A stretch of DNA of 64,000 nt from Bufo bufo (taxonomy: Eukaryota > Chordata > Amphibia > Anura > Bufonidae), in assembly GCF_905171765.1 (NCBI RefSeq), contig NC_053390.1:505396301-505460300 (forward strand). Direction: 5' to 3'. The translations under genes were made by a program, and so were the position numbers. Positions 22,525-32,893 of this stretch are shown here, in pieces. The notes under the pieces are model-generated. The model was not told the origin of the DNA, ran no database searches, and saw only the letters and a list, made by a program, of their open reading frames with translations. The number at the start of each line of letters is the position of its first letter. Position 1 is the stretch's first letter.

Positions 22525-24858
22525 GGTGATGATGTCTGTGCTGTGGAGACTGAGGACGCTGATCACCTTGTGGCGTCCACGAGTGATCCGTCCATTCATA
22601 TTGATGTAAGTTCAGATGGTATAAGGAACATGAGTTTCTATGAAATGATGCATGCATGTGAATTACAGGAATCGAACACAGTCCTGAGTGATCTGGAATT
22701 GAACAATAGGTCACTGCATTTTTATACTAAAAATCGGGATTTTTATCCGATTCAATCCAGATCCCCAGCACTGGATCGATACCAAGAACTGGTGGAACGG
22801 GACTTAGTCCTGTTGCATGATCAAATTAATTTGAATCCTGTTGGCTGCAACAATGTTACCAAAAATGAAATGAAAGCGTTAAAGGAAATGAAATCGAGGG
22901 AGGACAATGTGATAAAACAATCTGACAAGGGGGGTGGGGTTGTCGTATTGGACAGTGGTCTTTATAGGACCCTAATTGAGTCCATGCTTAGTGACACCAC
23001 AGTGTATGTTACTCTCAGCGACAACCCCCTCTCCTCTTTTCAGAAGGAATTGAAAGATATCTTGGATTTGAGAATTAAATCGGGTTTCCTGACCACCAGG
23101 GAATCCGAATATATTTACATTATGTCCCCCGTCATTCCGGTGTTCCATGCACTTCCTAAGACACATAAAAATACTTTTCCACCTCCCCTTAGGCCAATTG
23201 TAGCGGGCATTGGATCATTCTCTGAAAGATTCTCACAATGGGTTGATTCTATACTACAACCGCTTATACCACTCATACCTGGCTTTCTTAAAGACACAGC
23301 GTCCGTTCTACAAACAATTGAGAAAATTGAATGGTCCTCAAACTATATATGGATCACAGCGGACGTTGTGTCTTTATACACTAATATCCCACATGAATTG
23401 GCCATACGATCCCTAGCCTGGTTCCTAAAAACATATGGGAACATTACTGCAGGCTTGCAGGAATATGTCCTCATGGTGGTGGACTTCCTCCTCAGGCGCA
23501 ATTTCTTTATGTTCAACAACAAGTTTTATCTCCAGATATCGGGGGTGTCGATGGGGGCCAAATTCTCTCCCTCCATAGCCAATATTTTTATGGCATGGTG
23601 GGAGAGGAGTTTTCTCCTCATCGAAGCCCACCCTTTCTGGCACTACATCAGGTGGTATGGCCGTTACATCGATGACCTGATCCTAATTTGGACGGGAGAT
23701 GTGGTGGCCATACCATCTTTTTGTAGTTATATTAACTCCTGCGTGGACACTATCAATTTTAGTGTCCATCATGACACACAGGAGATTTCCTTTTTGGATT
23801 TGCACCTGAGGGGGGATCCCTCCACCAATCAAGTTTCCACATGCACGTACAGAAAACCTATGGCAGGGAACACCACATTGCATGCCACATCTTGCCACCC
23901 CAAACATGTACTAGCTAACATACCTAGGAGTGAGATAATACGTGCAAGAAGAAATTGCACGGATGAAAAAAGCTTCATGGAGGAAGCTGTAAATATCTCT
24001 CACAGATTATATAAAAGAGCTTATGGCATAAAACAGGAGGAGGATGCAATACGACAGGTCTCAATCATTGAGAGAGGATCCCTATTTTATCCTAGACAGG
24101 AAAACACACTAGAAAAAAAGGGGGGTGAACCCTGCACTGCAGTTAACAACAATAAACATCATAACAAAAATTCCAGATATACTAGTAGCAGGAGGAACAA
24201 CCTGTTTGTTACTCAATATAGTACTGAGTTTAAACAAATAAGTTATATCATAAAAAAACATTTTCCTGTCCTGGCATATGACAAGGAATGGACTGACATA
24301 GTTGCAGATGGGGTTCAGTGTGCAGCCAGAAGGGCGCCCACCATCGCAAACTATGTCAGCCCCAGTCTGTACCAGGAGGAGAAAAAATCGCAACCAGTCT
24401 GGCTTAAGACCAAAGGGAGCTATAGGTGTGGACACCACAGGTGTATTTGCTGCACACATATGCTGATCTCCAAGACTTTTGTTTCAGCATCAAATGGTAG
24501 AGTGTTTCAAGTGAAATCGTATCTCAATTATAATACATCCTATGCAGTTTACTTAATTACATGTAAAAAGTGTAATCTGCAATATGTGGGGTGCACCACT
24601 AACGCTATCAAAGTCAGAACACGTAAACACATTTCTGATGTGCCCCACCATGTCAATCGCAATGTATCTGCAGCTGTTTGCCATGGTGGGGACACATCAG
24701 ATATGGTGGTACAAGGCATAGAAAAAGTTTTTCTGCCCAAATGTGGAGGGGATCACAGAAGGAAATTATTAAATAGAGAGTCCTTCTGGATTTTTGCATT
24801 AAATACACGTCAACCAGATGGTTTAAACAAACGTCTGGATTTAATTTTGCAGCAATAA
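22525..24858 (+). CDS. PLE-1B Penelope-like polyprotein (RT + GIY-YIG), open
   Basis: The best preserved retroelement gene in the window: about 777 codons without a stop. In order: an N-terminal region, SDKGGGVVVL (about 22921, RT N-terminal motif of the family), LPKTHK (about 23152), the palm GVSMGAKFSPSIANIF (about 23541), the catalytic RYIDDLILIW (about 23662), the thumb, a Cys/His knot RCGHHRCICCTH (about 24424), and GIY-YIG endonuclease motifs (YAVYLI, LQYVGCTT; about 24541-24600), ending LNKRLDLILQQ. The open frame extends back to 22441 through antisense copy-A and LINE DNA. A native start is unclear; the first ATG inside the element is at 22630. Compared with PLE-1A it has 20 extra bases near 24460. 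Penelope-like elements work in the nucleus and insert by target-primed reverse transcription. Confidence 0.88.
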   Translation, partial: GDDVCAVETEDADHLVASTSDPSIHIDVSSDGIRNMSFYEMMHACELQESNTVLSDLELNNRSLHFYTKNRDFYPIQSRSPALDRYQELVERDLVLLHDQINLNPVGCNNVTKNEMKALKEMKSREDNVIKQSDKGGGVVVLDSGLYRTLIESMLSDTTVYVTLSDNPLSSFQKELKDILDLRIKSGFLTTRESEYIYIMSPVIPVFHALPKTHKNTFPPPLRPIVAGIGSFSERFSQWVDSILQPLIPLIPGFLKDTASVLQTIEKIEWSSNYIWITADVVSLYTNIPHELAIRSLAWFLKTYGNITAGLQEYVLMVVDFLLRRNFFMFNNKFYLQISGVSMGAKFSPSIANIFMAWWERSFLLIEAHPFWHYIRWYGRYIDDLILIWTGDVVAIPSFCSYINSCVDTINFSVHHDTQEISFLDLHLRGDPSTNQVSTCTYRKPMAGNTTLHATSCHPKHVLANIPRSEIIRARRNCTDEKSFMEEAVNISHRLYKRAYGIKQEEDAIRQVSIIERGSLFYPRQENTLEKKGGEPCTAVNNNKHHNKNSRYTSSRRNNLFVTQYSTEFKQISYIIKKHFPVLAYDKEWTDIVADGVQCAARRAPTIANYVSPSLYQEEKKSQPVWLKTKGSYRCGHHRCICCTHMLISKTFVSASNGRVFQVKSYLNYNTSYAVYLITCKKCNLQYVGCTTNAIKVRTRKHISDVPHHVNRNVSAAVCHGGDTSDMVVQGIEKVFLPKCGGDHRRKLLNRESFWIFALNTRQPDGLNKRLDLILQQ

Positions 24859-25180
24859 TCCACACTTTATAATCCATGCAGCTTTCATTTCTGGGAACAC
24901 ATATAGGGGATCTCCCTCTTCCCTTTCTTCTTTATTTTATTATATGTTATTATAGTCCAGTAACCTTTTATCCCATATACCTTATGCGTGTTTCTGCATA
25001 TTTTTTTTTTTTTTTACTATGTTATATATGTTTTTTTGGTCTTTTTTGTTTATTTTTATTTTCATGAGAAGAGTTGTTCATAGGTGTGGCACCTTTCTGG
25101 GGGTGGATGCAGTCATGTGAACATAATTAGTGGAAACAGGTGCATCATCCCCTATAAAGGATCCCACTCTTAATGTCTTA

Positions 25181-25230
25181 CTGTGTCATGAGGAAGGGCT
25201 GGAATTGTCTCTGGTAGCCCGAAACGCATA
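25181..25230 (+). other. Hammerhead-like fold in PLE-1B 3' region
   Basis: Plus-strand counterpart of the motif at 13141-13190: TGAGGAAGGGCT ... AGCCCGAAACGCAT. It is nearly identical in both PLE-1 copies, as expected for one insertion. Confidence 0.4.
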
Positions 25231-25433
25231 GATAAGACTGCTATTTTTGTAACTTATGGATGAGATTTTACCGCAAGCAAAATAAAAGATTCCTTTTATC
25301 ACAGTGGAGCTCGATTCCTTAAAACCCCTTTTTTGCATTGTTGCCCGGACCTCACACGGGTGTTCCGTGCTCACTGGTGAAGGAGGGGCAGGTGAGATCT
25401 GCTGAACTTTCCTTTTTCTTATAGTTTATCACT

Positions 25434-26508
25434 AGAACGACGCCCTCAAAAGTGAACGAGAGCGCACTGCGCATGTGCAACGTGCTCTCCATTCATTACT
25501 ATGGGAGTTCCAAAAATAGCTGAGCGAGCACACTTGGCTATTTTTGGAAGTCCCATAGAAATGAATGGAGAGCGTACTGCGTGACCACTTCTCCATTCAG
25601 CTCTATGGGACTGCTGGAAATAGCCGAAAACTTGCTTTTTTGCAACATTTTAAAAAGTTGCATGTCATAAGTATAGCTTAAAAGTGATCCACTGGTAAAA
25701 CTTTCTTAAAGTGGCATGAGAAGGCGCAGCTATGTGCGACTTTTGACGCAAAAAGTCGCACACAACATCACTTGCAACTTTTTTATGCCACAAAACTGGC
25801 ATAGCAGATTTGGCTACATGCACACTACAGTAAAAAAAAACATCCAACTGTCAGTTTTTAACATATGTTTTTTCACTGATGTCTTTCTGAGAAACGGACG
25901 CTAAAAATAATCCCATTCAATTGTATGGGGGCAGTCGGTCAGTGAAAATGGACAAGCAAGAACATGTTCTATTTTTTTATGTCCTTTATTCACTGGCTGT
26001 CAAAAAAATTGCCGTGTGAATAACCACATAGATTACCATTGTTCTTAAATCGGACGTGTGACGGCCGTTAAAAAAAAACTATAGATATTAAGAGTGAGGG
26101 GTCAGTTTCTGTTTCATTAAATAAGTTCAAACATTGTTAGATGATTCCTTGGGAACCCTTTTTCTAGCATTACATATTGTTTAAATCCTTAACAAGTCTG
26201 CTACAATACTTTTTTATATAATTTAGTGGCTTAAAATAATAAAAGTTTAATGTTGAAAATAAAAACTATGAAGAAAACTGAGAGAAATGGCTCTCCTCTA
26301 GAAGTAAGATTTGCTCAACCATGGTATCTTCACAAAGCTAAGAAGGTCCTTATTCGCTGATTAGGTCAAAAAGGCCAAAACAGAGTTTATCCTTTTCGTA
26401 AGATAGCTTCTACATCTACAATACAACAGACTTTCGCACTTCCTTTTAAACTGATATTATCTGTCAGATTATTGGGGAAGAGCGTTTGTATAAAGTGTGA
26501 CAGTGTAA
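25434..26508. other. Kelch intron sequence, no gene
   Basis: Begins with a palindromic piece (25445-25620; CTCCATTCATTACTATGGG against CCCATAGAAATGAATGGAG), probably the rest of a MITE in which PLE-1 landed. Two further short inverted segments (GCGCAGCTATGTGCGAC near 25725; GTCGCACAC near 25765) follow. The rest is AT-rich with no supported feature. Confidence 0.5.
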
Positions 26509-26978
26509 GGCTACTTTCACACCAGAGTTTCTGCTGGATCCAGCATGGATCAGCAAAAATGCTTCAGTCGCGATAATACAACCGTCTGCATCCTTTATGA
26601 ATGGATCTGGTTGTATTATCTTTAACATAGCAATGATGGATCCGTCTCTAAAACCATTGGAAGTCAATGGGGGACAGATCAGTTTTCTATTGTGTCCGAG
26701 ATAACGGATTCACCACCATTGACTTACACTGGGTGTCATGACGGATCCATCTTGTTCCGCACCACATTGCGGAAAGAAAAACGTTGCTTACACCGTTTTT
26801 CTGTCAGTGATGGGGACCAAATGGAATGGAATGCATTCTGGTACATTCCGTTTCATTCAGTTCAGTTTTGTCCCCATTGAGAATGAATGGGGACAAAACG
26901 GAAGTGTTTTCCCCCGCTATTGAGATCCTATGATGGATCTCAATAGCGGAAAGGGAAAGTGCAGATGTGAAAGTAGCT
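26509..26978. mobile_element. Harbinger-like MITE (GGCTACTTTCACAC termini)
   Basis: Terminal repeats GGCTACTTTCACACCAGAG and the complement of GCAGATGTGAAAGTAGCT, flanked by TAA (26506-26508 and 26979-26981). There is no coding capacity. It differs from the family at 3162 and 13387. Confidence 0.7.
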
Positions 26979-27529
26979 TAAAAGTTGTTGTCAATCTCCG
27001 GATGATCGTGTCGTCCTGCTATGGGGAAAATCATTGTTCCTGTGCAGTAGATTGTGGTGTATAAACAACAATCTGCTGCGCTGAAACAATGATTTTCCAT
27101 GGGGACAAGCGATCACTTGTCCCCATACAGCGGAGGTGATTGCTGCGTGTAAATGCAGCAGTCACTTTCACAGATGATCTGACAGTGATCGGGGGCATCT
27201 GCTTCAATCCGGATCATCTGTCAGATAATCGGTCCGTGTAAAAGGACCCTGACTCTTGTCTGTTACGGACATTACAAAGATGTGGATAACCACAGACTTA
27301 TTCCCCACTTAGTTTAGAGTTAAATTTTTATTTTATTTGTGGCATGCCATAGTCACATTACAGATGTTTTGATTAGTGGAGTCAGGGTGCTGAGACCCTT
27401 GTCAATGGCTAAAATGAATCACCTCTGTTTGGCTCTACACGGAGAGCAGAGTGGTATAGGGGTTCATTGAACATACACCACTTAAACAGCTATCTGAGAA
27501 AGATTTAAAGTAGCTATGTAAGAGGCACA
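26979..27529. other. Short foldback repeat and intron sequence
   Basis: 26990-27255 contains paired segments (AATCATTGTTCC.../GAAACAATGATTTTCC; GGATGATC.../GGATCATC) and ends with GGTCCGTGTAAAAGGACC, typical of a non-autonomous DNA element, but I cannot fix the termini. A similar sequence lies at 50781-51080. No gene is seen in 27256-27529. Confidence 0.45.
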
Positions 27530-28243
27530 TGTAACGGGGAGCCAGTGACGCGCTTCCTCCTTTCTGCGCCGCCAGCATCCTGCAGGAGCGAGGACGTGGC
27601 CGGCGTCCTCATCTCCATGGAGACCAGGAGGCGCTGAGGACCCGGCCGCGCACGCCTCCTCAGCGAGGCCGACGTCCTCCGAGCTGATGTGTGAACTGAG
27701 CGCCGATCGTGACTAATCGGTGCTCAGATGGTTTGGGGTGGACTTGGGTCACGTGATGCTGGCCACATCACGTGACTCACTTGTTCCTGCTATTTAAACA
27801 GGCAGCCTGCTGGTCACAGGTTTCCTGTGATTGGTCTTTCAACCTCACTAGCGTTTGCCTGCATGTGTGTCTTTGTGTACTCGACCTCGGTTTGATTTTG
27901 ACTCTCGATCCTGTGTTACCCCTTTGTAGTGTGTGACCTCCTGACCTTGGCTTGTATTTGACATTGATTTTGGTGTTTCCCTTGGTACTGATGTGATCTC
28001 CTGGTTCTGACCTCGGCGAGTTTTGACCTTGGTATTGTGTTCTGCTTAGCGTTTGCTTCTTTGTGTTCTGTCCTAGCTTTCCTGTTTTCTCCACTTTTGT
28101 TCCTCCCTATAAGCCCCCGCACGTACTTAAGCTAGGGACCGACGCCCAGTTGTACACCGTCAGTTAGGACAGACTGTGCAAGTAGGTAGGGATAGTGGTG
28201 TGGGTGGAGCTTAGGACTGCACTTATCCCTACCATTTGTGATA
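27530..28243 (+). repeat. 5' LTR of the Gypsy element
   Basis: Starts TGTAACGGGGAGCC and ends near TTTGTGATA (consensus end probably TGACA). A TATTTAAAC box-like segment at 27791-27800 is shared with the 3' LTR and may be the promoter. Transcribed-strand T-rich repeats follow. Confidence 0.8.
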
Positions 28244-28267
28244 GAATCACAGGTCATACCTAATACC

Positions 28268-29085
28268 ATGGACCCTATGCGAGTACTTACTGATCAGGTA
28301 CATAGTTTCGCCCAAATGGTGCAGGATTTGGCAAAGAGGTTACAGCAGCAGGAATTGTGGCAGCCTCCATCTGTAGCAGCCTCCTTCGCTATGACTCTTG
28401 AACTTCATGTCAAACTGCCTGATCGTTTTTCGGGGAAAGGAAGCATTTTTGACTTTTAAAGAGAGCTGTAAGTTGAATTTTCGGTTACCCCCACACTCTT
28501 CGAATTCCGGACAATAGAGAGTTGGCATCATTATCTCTTTGTTGCAAGGAGACCCACAAGAATGGGCTTACTATCTCCCCACAGATTCCCCTTGCCTAAT
28601 GTTGAGGCGTTTTTTCAGGCCTTAAGTGTGCATTACGATGAACCTGATAAGGCGGCCGTGGCTGAGAGTCAATTAAGGTCCCTTAGTCAGGGAGACAAAC
28701 CCCTGGAGAAATATTGCACCAAATTTCGGAAATGGTGCATTTCCTGTGGGTGGAATGATCCGGCGCTTAGATGTCCGTTCCGGTTAGGACTCTCAGAAAA
28801 TGTGAAAGATATGTTGGTCAGTTACCCCCTCCCTGACACCTTAGAACAGACTATGACTCTAGCTGTTAGACTGGACCGACGATTTAGTGAAAGACAAAGA
28901 GAACAACTGACGTCTCCACTGGTGTTGGTCACACCTGTACCCTCACCCTCAAGACTCCAAGTTGAGAATTATCCAGGGGAGCCTATGCAGCTCAGAATGA
29001 CCAGGAGAGATCTGAGATGTCAAAAGGGTGCCTGCTTTTAGTGCGGAGAATCGGATCATTGGTTACAGCAATGTCCTAAAGTCCC
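28268..29085 (+). pseudogene. Gypsy gag, broken
   Basis: Begins with ATG at 28268 (MDPMRVLTDQVHSF), the common start of this Gypsy group. The frame breaks near 28457. Gag resumes in another frame from about 28562 (FFQALSVHYDEPDKAAVAES, then a retrotransposon-gag core and RFSERQREQL). A CCHC zinc knuckle at 29035-29080 (C-F-stop-C-G-E-S-D-H-W-L-Q-Q-C) keeps all four ligands but contains a stop codon. The product would have been the nucleocapsid precursor of the element. Confidence 0.85.
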
Positions 29086-29099
29086 TCCTTCCAGGAGAT

Positions 29100-31875
29100 T
29101 TTCATGTCCAGATGCCCAGAAGGATAAGGTACTTCCCAAGGTGGTTAAAGAGAAAGTGTTGTTACCAGTAATTATTTCTTTTGGCTCCAGTAAGGGGTTT
29201 GAGAAGGCATTTGTTGATTCTGGGTCTGCCTCTAATTTTATTGACCAATAACTTTGCTCTTTCCCTTGGTCTGCCGATGTTGTCCCTCGCTAACCCTATT
29301 CATATTATTGCTATTGATTCCACACTGTGGAGGTAGTTCTAGGTCTACCTTGGCTCCAGGTTCATAATTCAGTTATCAACTGGTCCACGGGCGAATTAGA
29401 TAAATGGGGGGTGAAATATGATTCTTGTTGTCTACCTGTTATTCAGGCTAGAGTCTCTGCGGAGTCAAACTGTCTTCCCTCGTACATCAGCGACTTTTCT
29501 AAAGTTTTTTCTATGTCCGAGGTTGATTTCCTTCCCCCTCATAGACCTTATAACTGTGCCATCGACCTTGTTCCGGGATCCAAGCATCCAAGGAGTCGTA
29601 TTTATAGCTTGTCCGGACCAGAATGGCAGTCTATGAGGGATTACTTGAAGTAAAGCTTACTAAAAGGGCATATTAGGCCCTCGGTATATTCTATGGGGGC
29701 AGGGTTTTTCTTTGTCGCAAAAAAGGATGGTGGCTTGATGCCGTGTATTGATTATAGAGAATTAAATAAAATTTCCATCAAGAATCAGTACCCCTTGCCC
29801 TTAATTCCAGACCTGTTTAACCAAATTCTTGGCGCTCACTGGTTTACTAAACTCAACCTCAGGGGGGCATATAATCTCATTCGAATAAAGGAGGGGGATT
29901 AGTGGAAAACGGCCTTTAATACCCCTGAGGGTCATTTTGAATATTTAGTAATGCCGTTTGGTCTAAGTAATGCTCCGGCGGTTTTCCCAAATTTTGTCAA
30001 CAATATTTTTAGACAATTTATTTGAAAATTTATGATTGTTTACTTGGATGATATTTTGATTTATTCACCTGACTGGAACTCTAACATTAGCCACACTAGA
30101 CAGGTACTGGAGGTTCTTCGAGAGAACCAACTATTTGCTAAAAGTGAAAAGTGTACCTTTGGAGTACAAGAAATTCTATTTATGGGATATATTCTCAAAC
30201 CCCTATCCTTTAAGATGGTTTCAGGGAAAGTGCAGGCTATTCTGGGGTGGGTGAGGCCCTCCTCTCTGAAAGCATTACAACGGTTTCTGGGGTTTTCTAA
30301 TTATCCAAAATTTGTCAAAAATGTTTCTATTATTGCTAAGCCACTCACCGACCTAACCAAGAAGGGGGCGGATCTAACTAATTGGTAGTCAGAAGCCATA
30401 GAAATTTTTGAAACCCTCAAGAGGTGTTTTATTAATGCTCCAGTGTTAATCCAACCAGATCAAGAAAGGCCTTTTGTGGTTGAGGTTGAGGCCGCAGAGG
30501 ATGGAGTTGGAGCCGTACTCTCCCAGGGGTCATCAACTCTCACTAAACTGAGGCCTTGCACCTTTTTCTCTTGCAAATTGTCCTCTACGGAGAGAAATTA
30601 CGACATTGGTAATCGTGAATTACTTGCTATTAAATGGGCCTTTGAGGAATGGTGGCATTTTTTGGAGGGGACTCAACATCAGGTTACTGTAATTACTGTT
30701 AAGAATTTGATGCTTTTGCAATCTGCTAAACGTTTGAATCCCAGACAGGCTAGGTGGGCATTGTTCTTCACACGCTTTAACTTTTGTGTTACTTTCAGGC
30801 CACGAAGTAAAAATGTCAAAGCAGATGCCCTATCTCGAAGTTTTTGTGCATTTCAGTCTGTCATTATGGCTTCGGTCTCCTCCGATGTGACAACCGAAAT
30901 AATCACGGGGCAACACTTGGCCTCAGTACAATCTCCTACAGATAAGTTATTTGTCCTGGGTAATTTACGTCTCCGACTGTTGGGTGAGTGCCATAATTCT
31001 GTGTTTAGTGGACATCCGGGTATTAATGCCACCAAGGAATTAGTCTCTGGGTTTTATTGGTGGCCTACTTTGTCTAGAGATGTCCACTCATATGTGTCTT
31101 CATGGGAGGTTTGTGCCAGGTCCTAGACACCTAGGTCTTGTCCAGTGGGGGAGTTACGACCACTGCCCATCCCTAGTAGACCTTGGTCCCATCTCTTCAT
31201 GGACTTTATTACCGACCTACCGGTGTCTGAAGGTAAGTCGATGATATGGGTAGTTGTGGACAGAATTAGTAAAATGGTGCACTTCATCCCTCTGTCAAAA
31301 CTGCCCAATGCTAAAACTCTAGCTTCTCTGTTTGTTGATCATGTTATACGGTTACATGGAATTCCAAGTTTTAGTTCGTTTTCGTCATCTTCCTCACAAG
31401 TTTCGGAAGCTGATCTGGTAGCTAAAGAACTGTGCACAGTTTGGGTCCAGGTTCAGTCGAACCTGAAAAAAGCCCAAGAGATTAAAAAAACTAATGCAGA
31501 TAAAAAGCGCTCTCGAGGAGTAGATTTTGGGTTAGGTGATTAAGTTTGGAATTTGTCCTTGAAGGTACCTTCCAATAAGTTTGCACCACGGTTTATTGGA
31601 CCATATGAGATTATTGAAATGATTAATCTTGTGTCTTTTAAGTTACCATTGCCTGACTCTTTTCGTATTCATAATGTGTTTCATAAATCTTTACTCAAAA
31701 AGTATGTGTCGCCTGTATCCAATACACAGGAATCTCTGTCACCAGTGGTGGTTGCCGTCAACCAGAATTTGAGATTTCTAGGATTCTTGATGTTAGAAAG
31801 GTCCGGAATTCTCTTCAATATTTGGTCCATTGGAGGGGTTTTGGTCCTGAGGAGAGTCTTGGGTGCCGGCTAGTA
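29100..31875 (+). pseudogene. Gypsy pol with chromodomain, broken
   Basis: The order of remnants is protease (FVDSGSASNFID, active-site DSG, about 29210), RT (about 29500-30060: [45 protein letters not shown]), RNase H (30440-30860: ERNYDIGNRELLAIKWAFEEW), integrase HHCC finger (about 30970-31125: SGHPGI ... WEVCARS) and the first part of the integrase core (FMDFITDLP, about 31200). At about 31368 the core jumps from RLHGIPS to a segment that normally lies after the third catalytic residue, so the second Asp and the Glu are deleted. A chromodomain remnant ([24 protein letters not shown]) follows at about 31763-31845 in a shifted frame. At least seven stop codons or frameshifts are present. 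Confidence 0.87.
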
Positions 31876-31940
31876 GGATGCATGCTGCGAGGTTGGGGAG
31901 AAAATTCCATCTAACTCACTCTGAAAAACCCGTTCCGGTA

Positions 31941-32041
31941 ATTGTGGGTCCGGTGGCCCCTCGTGGAAGGAAGGAGGAAGCACGTCGCCGGCTCCTCGTT
32001 ACAGTACCCCCTCTTCCATGAGGGGCCACCGGACCCACAAT
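31941..32041 (+). other. Small inversion spanning the polypurine tract and 3' LTR start
   Basis: The segment is bounded by inverted arms ATTGTGGGTCCGGTGGCCCC and its complement. Inside it, the LTR start (complement of GGCTCCTCGTTACA, 31990-32005) and the adjacent polypurine tract (complement of GTACCCCCTCTTCC) are in reverse orientation relative to the element. Reversing the segment would restore the expected order of purine tract, then TGTAACG. Confidence 0.65.
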
Positions 32042-32558
32042 CACTGGAGCGAGGACGTGGTCGGCGTCCTAAACTCCTAGCTGATGTGTGAACTGAGTGC
32101 CGATTACTCACGATGGTTTGAGCTGGACTTGGGTCACGTGACGCTGATCACGTCATGTGACTCACTTGTTCCTGCTATTTAAACAGGCAGCCTGCTGGTC
32201 ACAGGTTGCCTGTGATTGGTCTTTCAACCTCACTAGCGTTTGCCTGCATGTGTGTCTTTGTGCGACTTGTATTTGACGTTGATTTTGGTGTTTCCCCTGG
32301 TACTGATGTGATCTCCTGGTTCTGAACTTGGCGAGTTTTGACCTTGGTATTGTCTTCTGCTTAGTGTTTGCTTCTGTGTGTTCTGTCCTAACTTTGTTGT
32401 TTTCTCCACTCTCGTTCCTCCCTATAAGCCCCCGCACGTACTTAAGCTAGGGACCGCCACCGAGTTGTACACCGTCAGTTAGGACGGACTGTGCAAGTAG
32501 GTAGGGATAGTGGTGTGGGTCGAGCTTTGGGCTGCACTTATCCCTATCATTTGTGACA
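32042..32558 (+). repeat. 3' LTR of the Gypsy element (remaining part)
   Basis: Aligns with 27594-28243 from GGAGCGAGGACGTGG onward, with an internal deletion near 32260 and several substitutions. It ends TTTGTGACA. Confidence 0.8.
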
Positions 32559-32563
32559 GCACG

Positions 32564-32889
32564 TTAAACTTTTTTTCTATTTTAATTATTTATTTAATTA
32601 GCAAAACGAATACAGAAACCAATCATCTGACAGTGGCATATAATAAATATGGTCACTACAAAACCATTGTAGTGGTGGCAGTAGGTAATTGAACAATATA
32701 AAACAACATCCACAAATAAGTGAGAATTAAATGTTTATACAATGCACATATAAGTCATAATTCCTGAAATTAGCAGCAGGAAGACATCCACTGAAATACG
32801 TAACATCAGTAGGTATTTAAATGTAGTTTTTTGTAGATGAGAGACATTTGCAAATTCTATCACACAGAGCATGGCATAACGTTTCCCTG
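32564..32889. other. Kelch intron, no feature seen
   Basis: AT-rich, unique-looking sequence. No gene or repeat boundary is supported. Confidence 0.5.
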
Positions 32890-32893
32890 TTAA

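Larger units (their letters stand above)
13034..25418. mobile_element. PLE-1: Penelope-like insertion, two head-to-head copies with later insertions
   Basis: A single Penelope-like retroelement insertion flanked by a 15-bp duplication, TTATAGTTTATCACT, at 13019-13033 and 25419-25433. It consists of a 5'-truncated minus-strand copy (A: 13034-15638 plus 22466-22505) joined head to head to a long plus-strand copy (B: 22524-25418). Both outer ends are the same 3' region, ending near the AAAAAAGGGG/CCCCTTTTTT motif. The A copy was later interrupted by a Harbinger-like MITE (13387-14146) and by a LINE (15639-22465). Inverted, truncated partner copies are a known feature of Penelope insertions. Confidence 0.85.
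27530..32558 (+). mobile_element. Ty3/Gypsy retrotransposon with chromodomain, degenerate
   Basis: Complete in outline: 5' LTR, gag, protease, RT, RNase H, integrase, chromodomain, 3' LTR, with flanking 5-bp GCACA (27525-27529) and GCACG (32559-32563) that are probably the decayed target duplication. Many stops and frameshifts, a deletion in the integrase core and a small inversion at the 3' LTR boundary make it non-functional. The chromodomain places it among chromoviruses. It lies in the Kelch intron in sense orientation. Confidence 0.88.
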
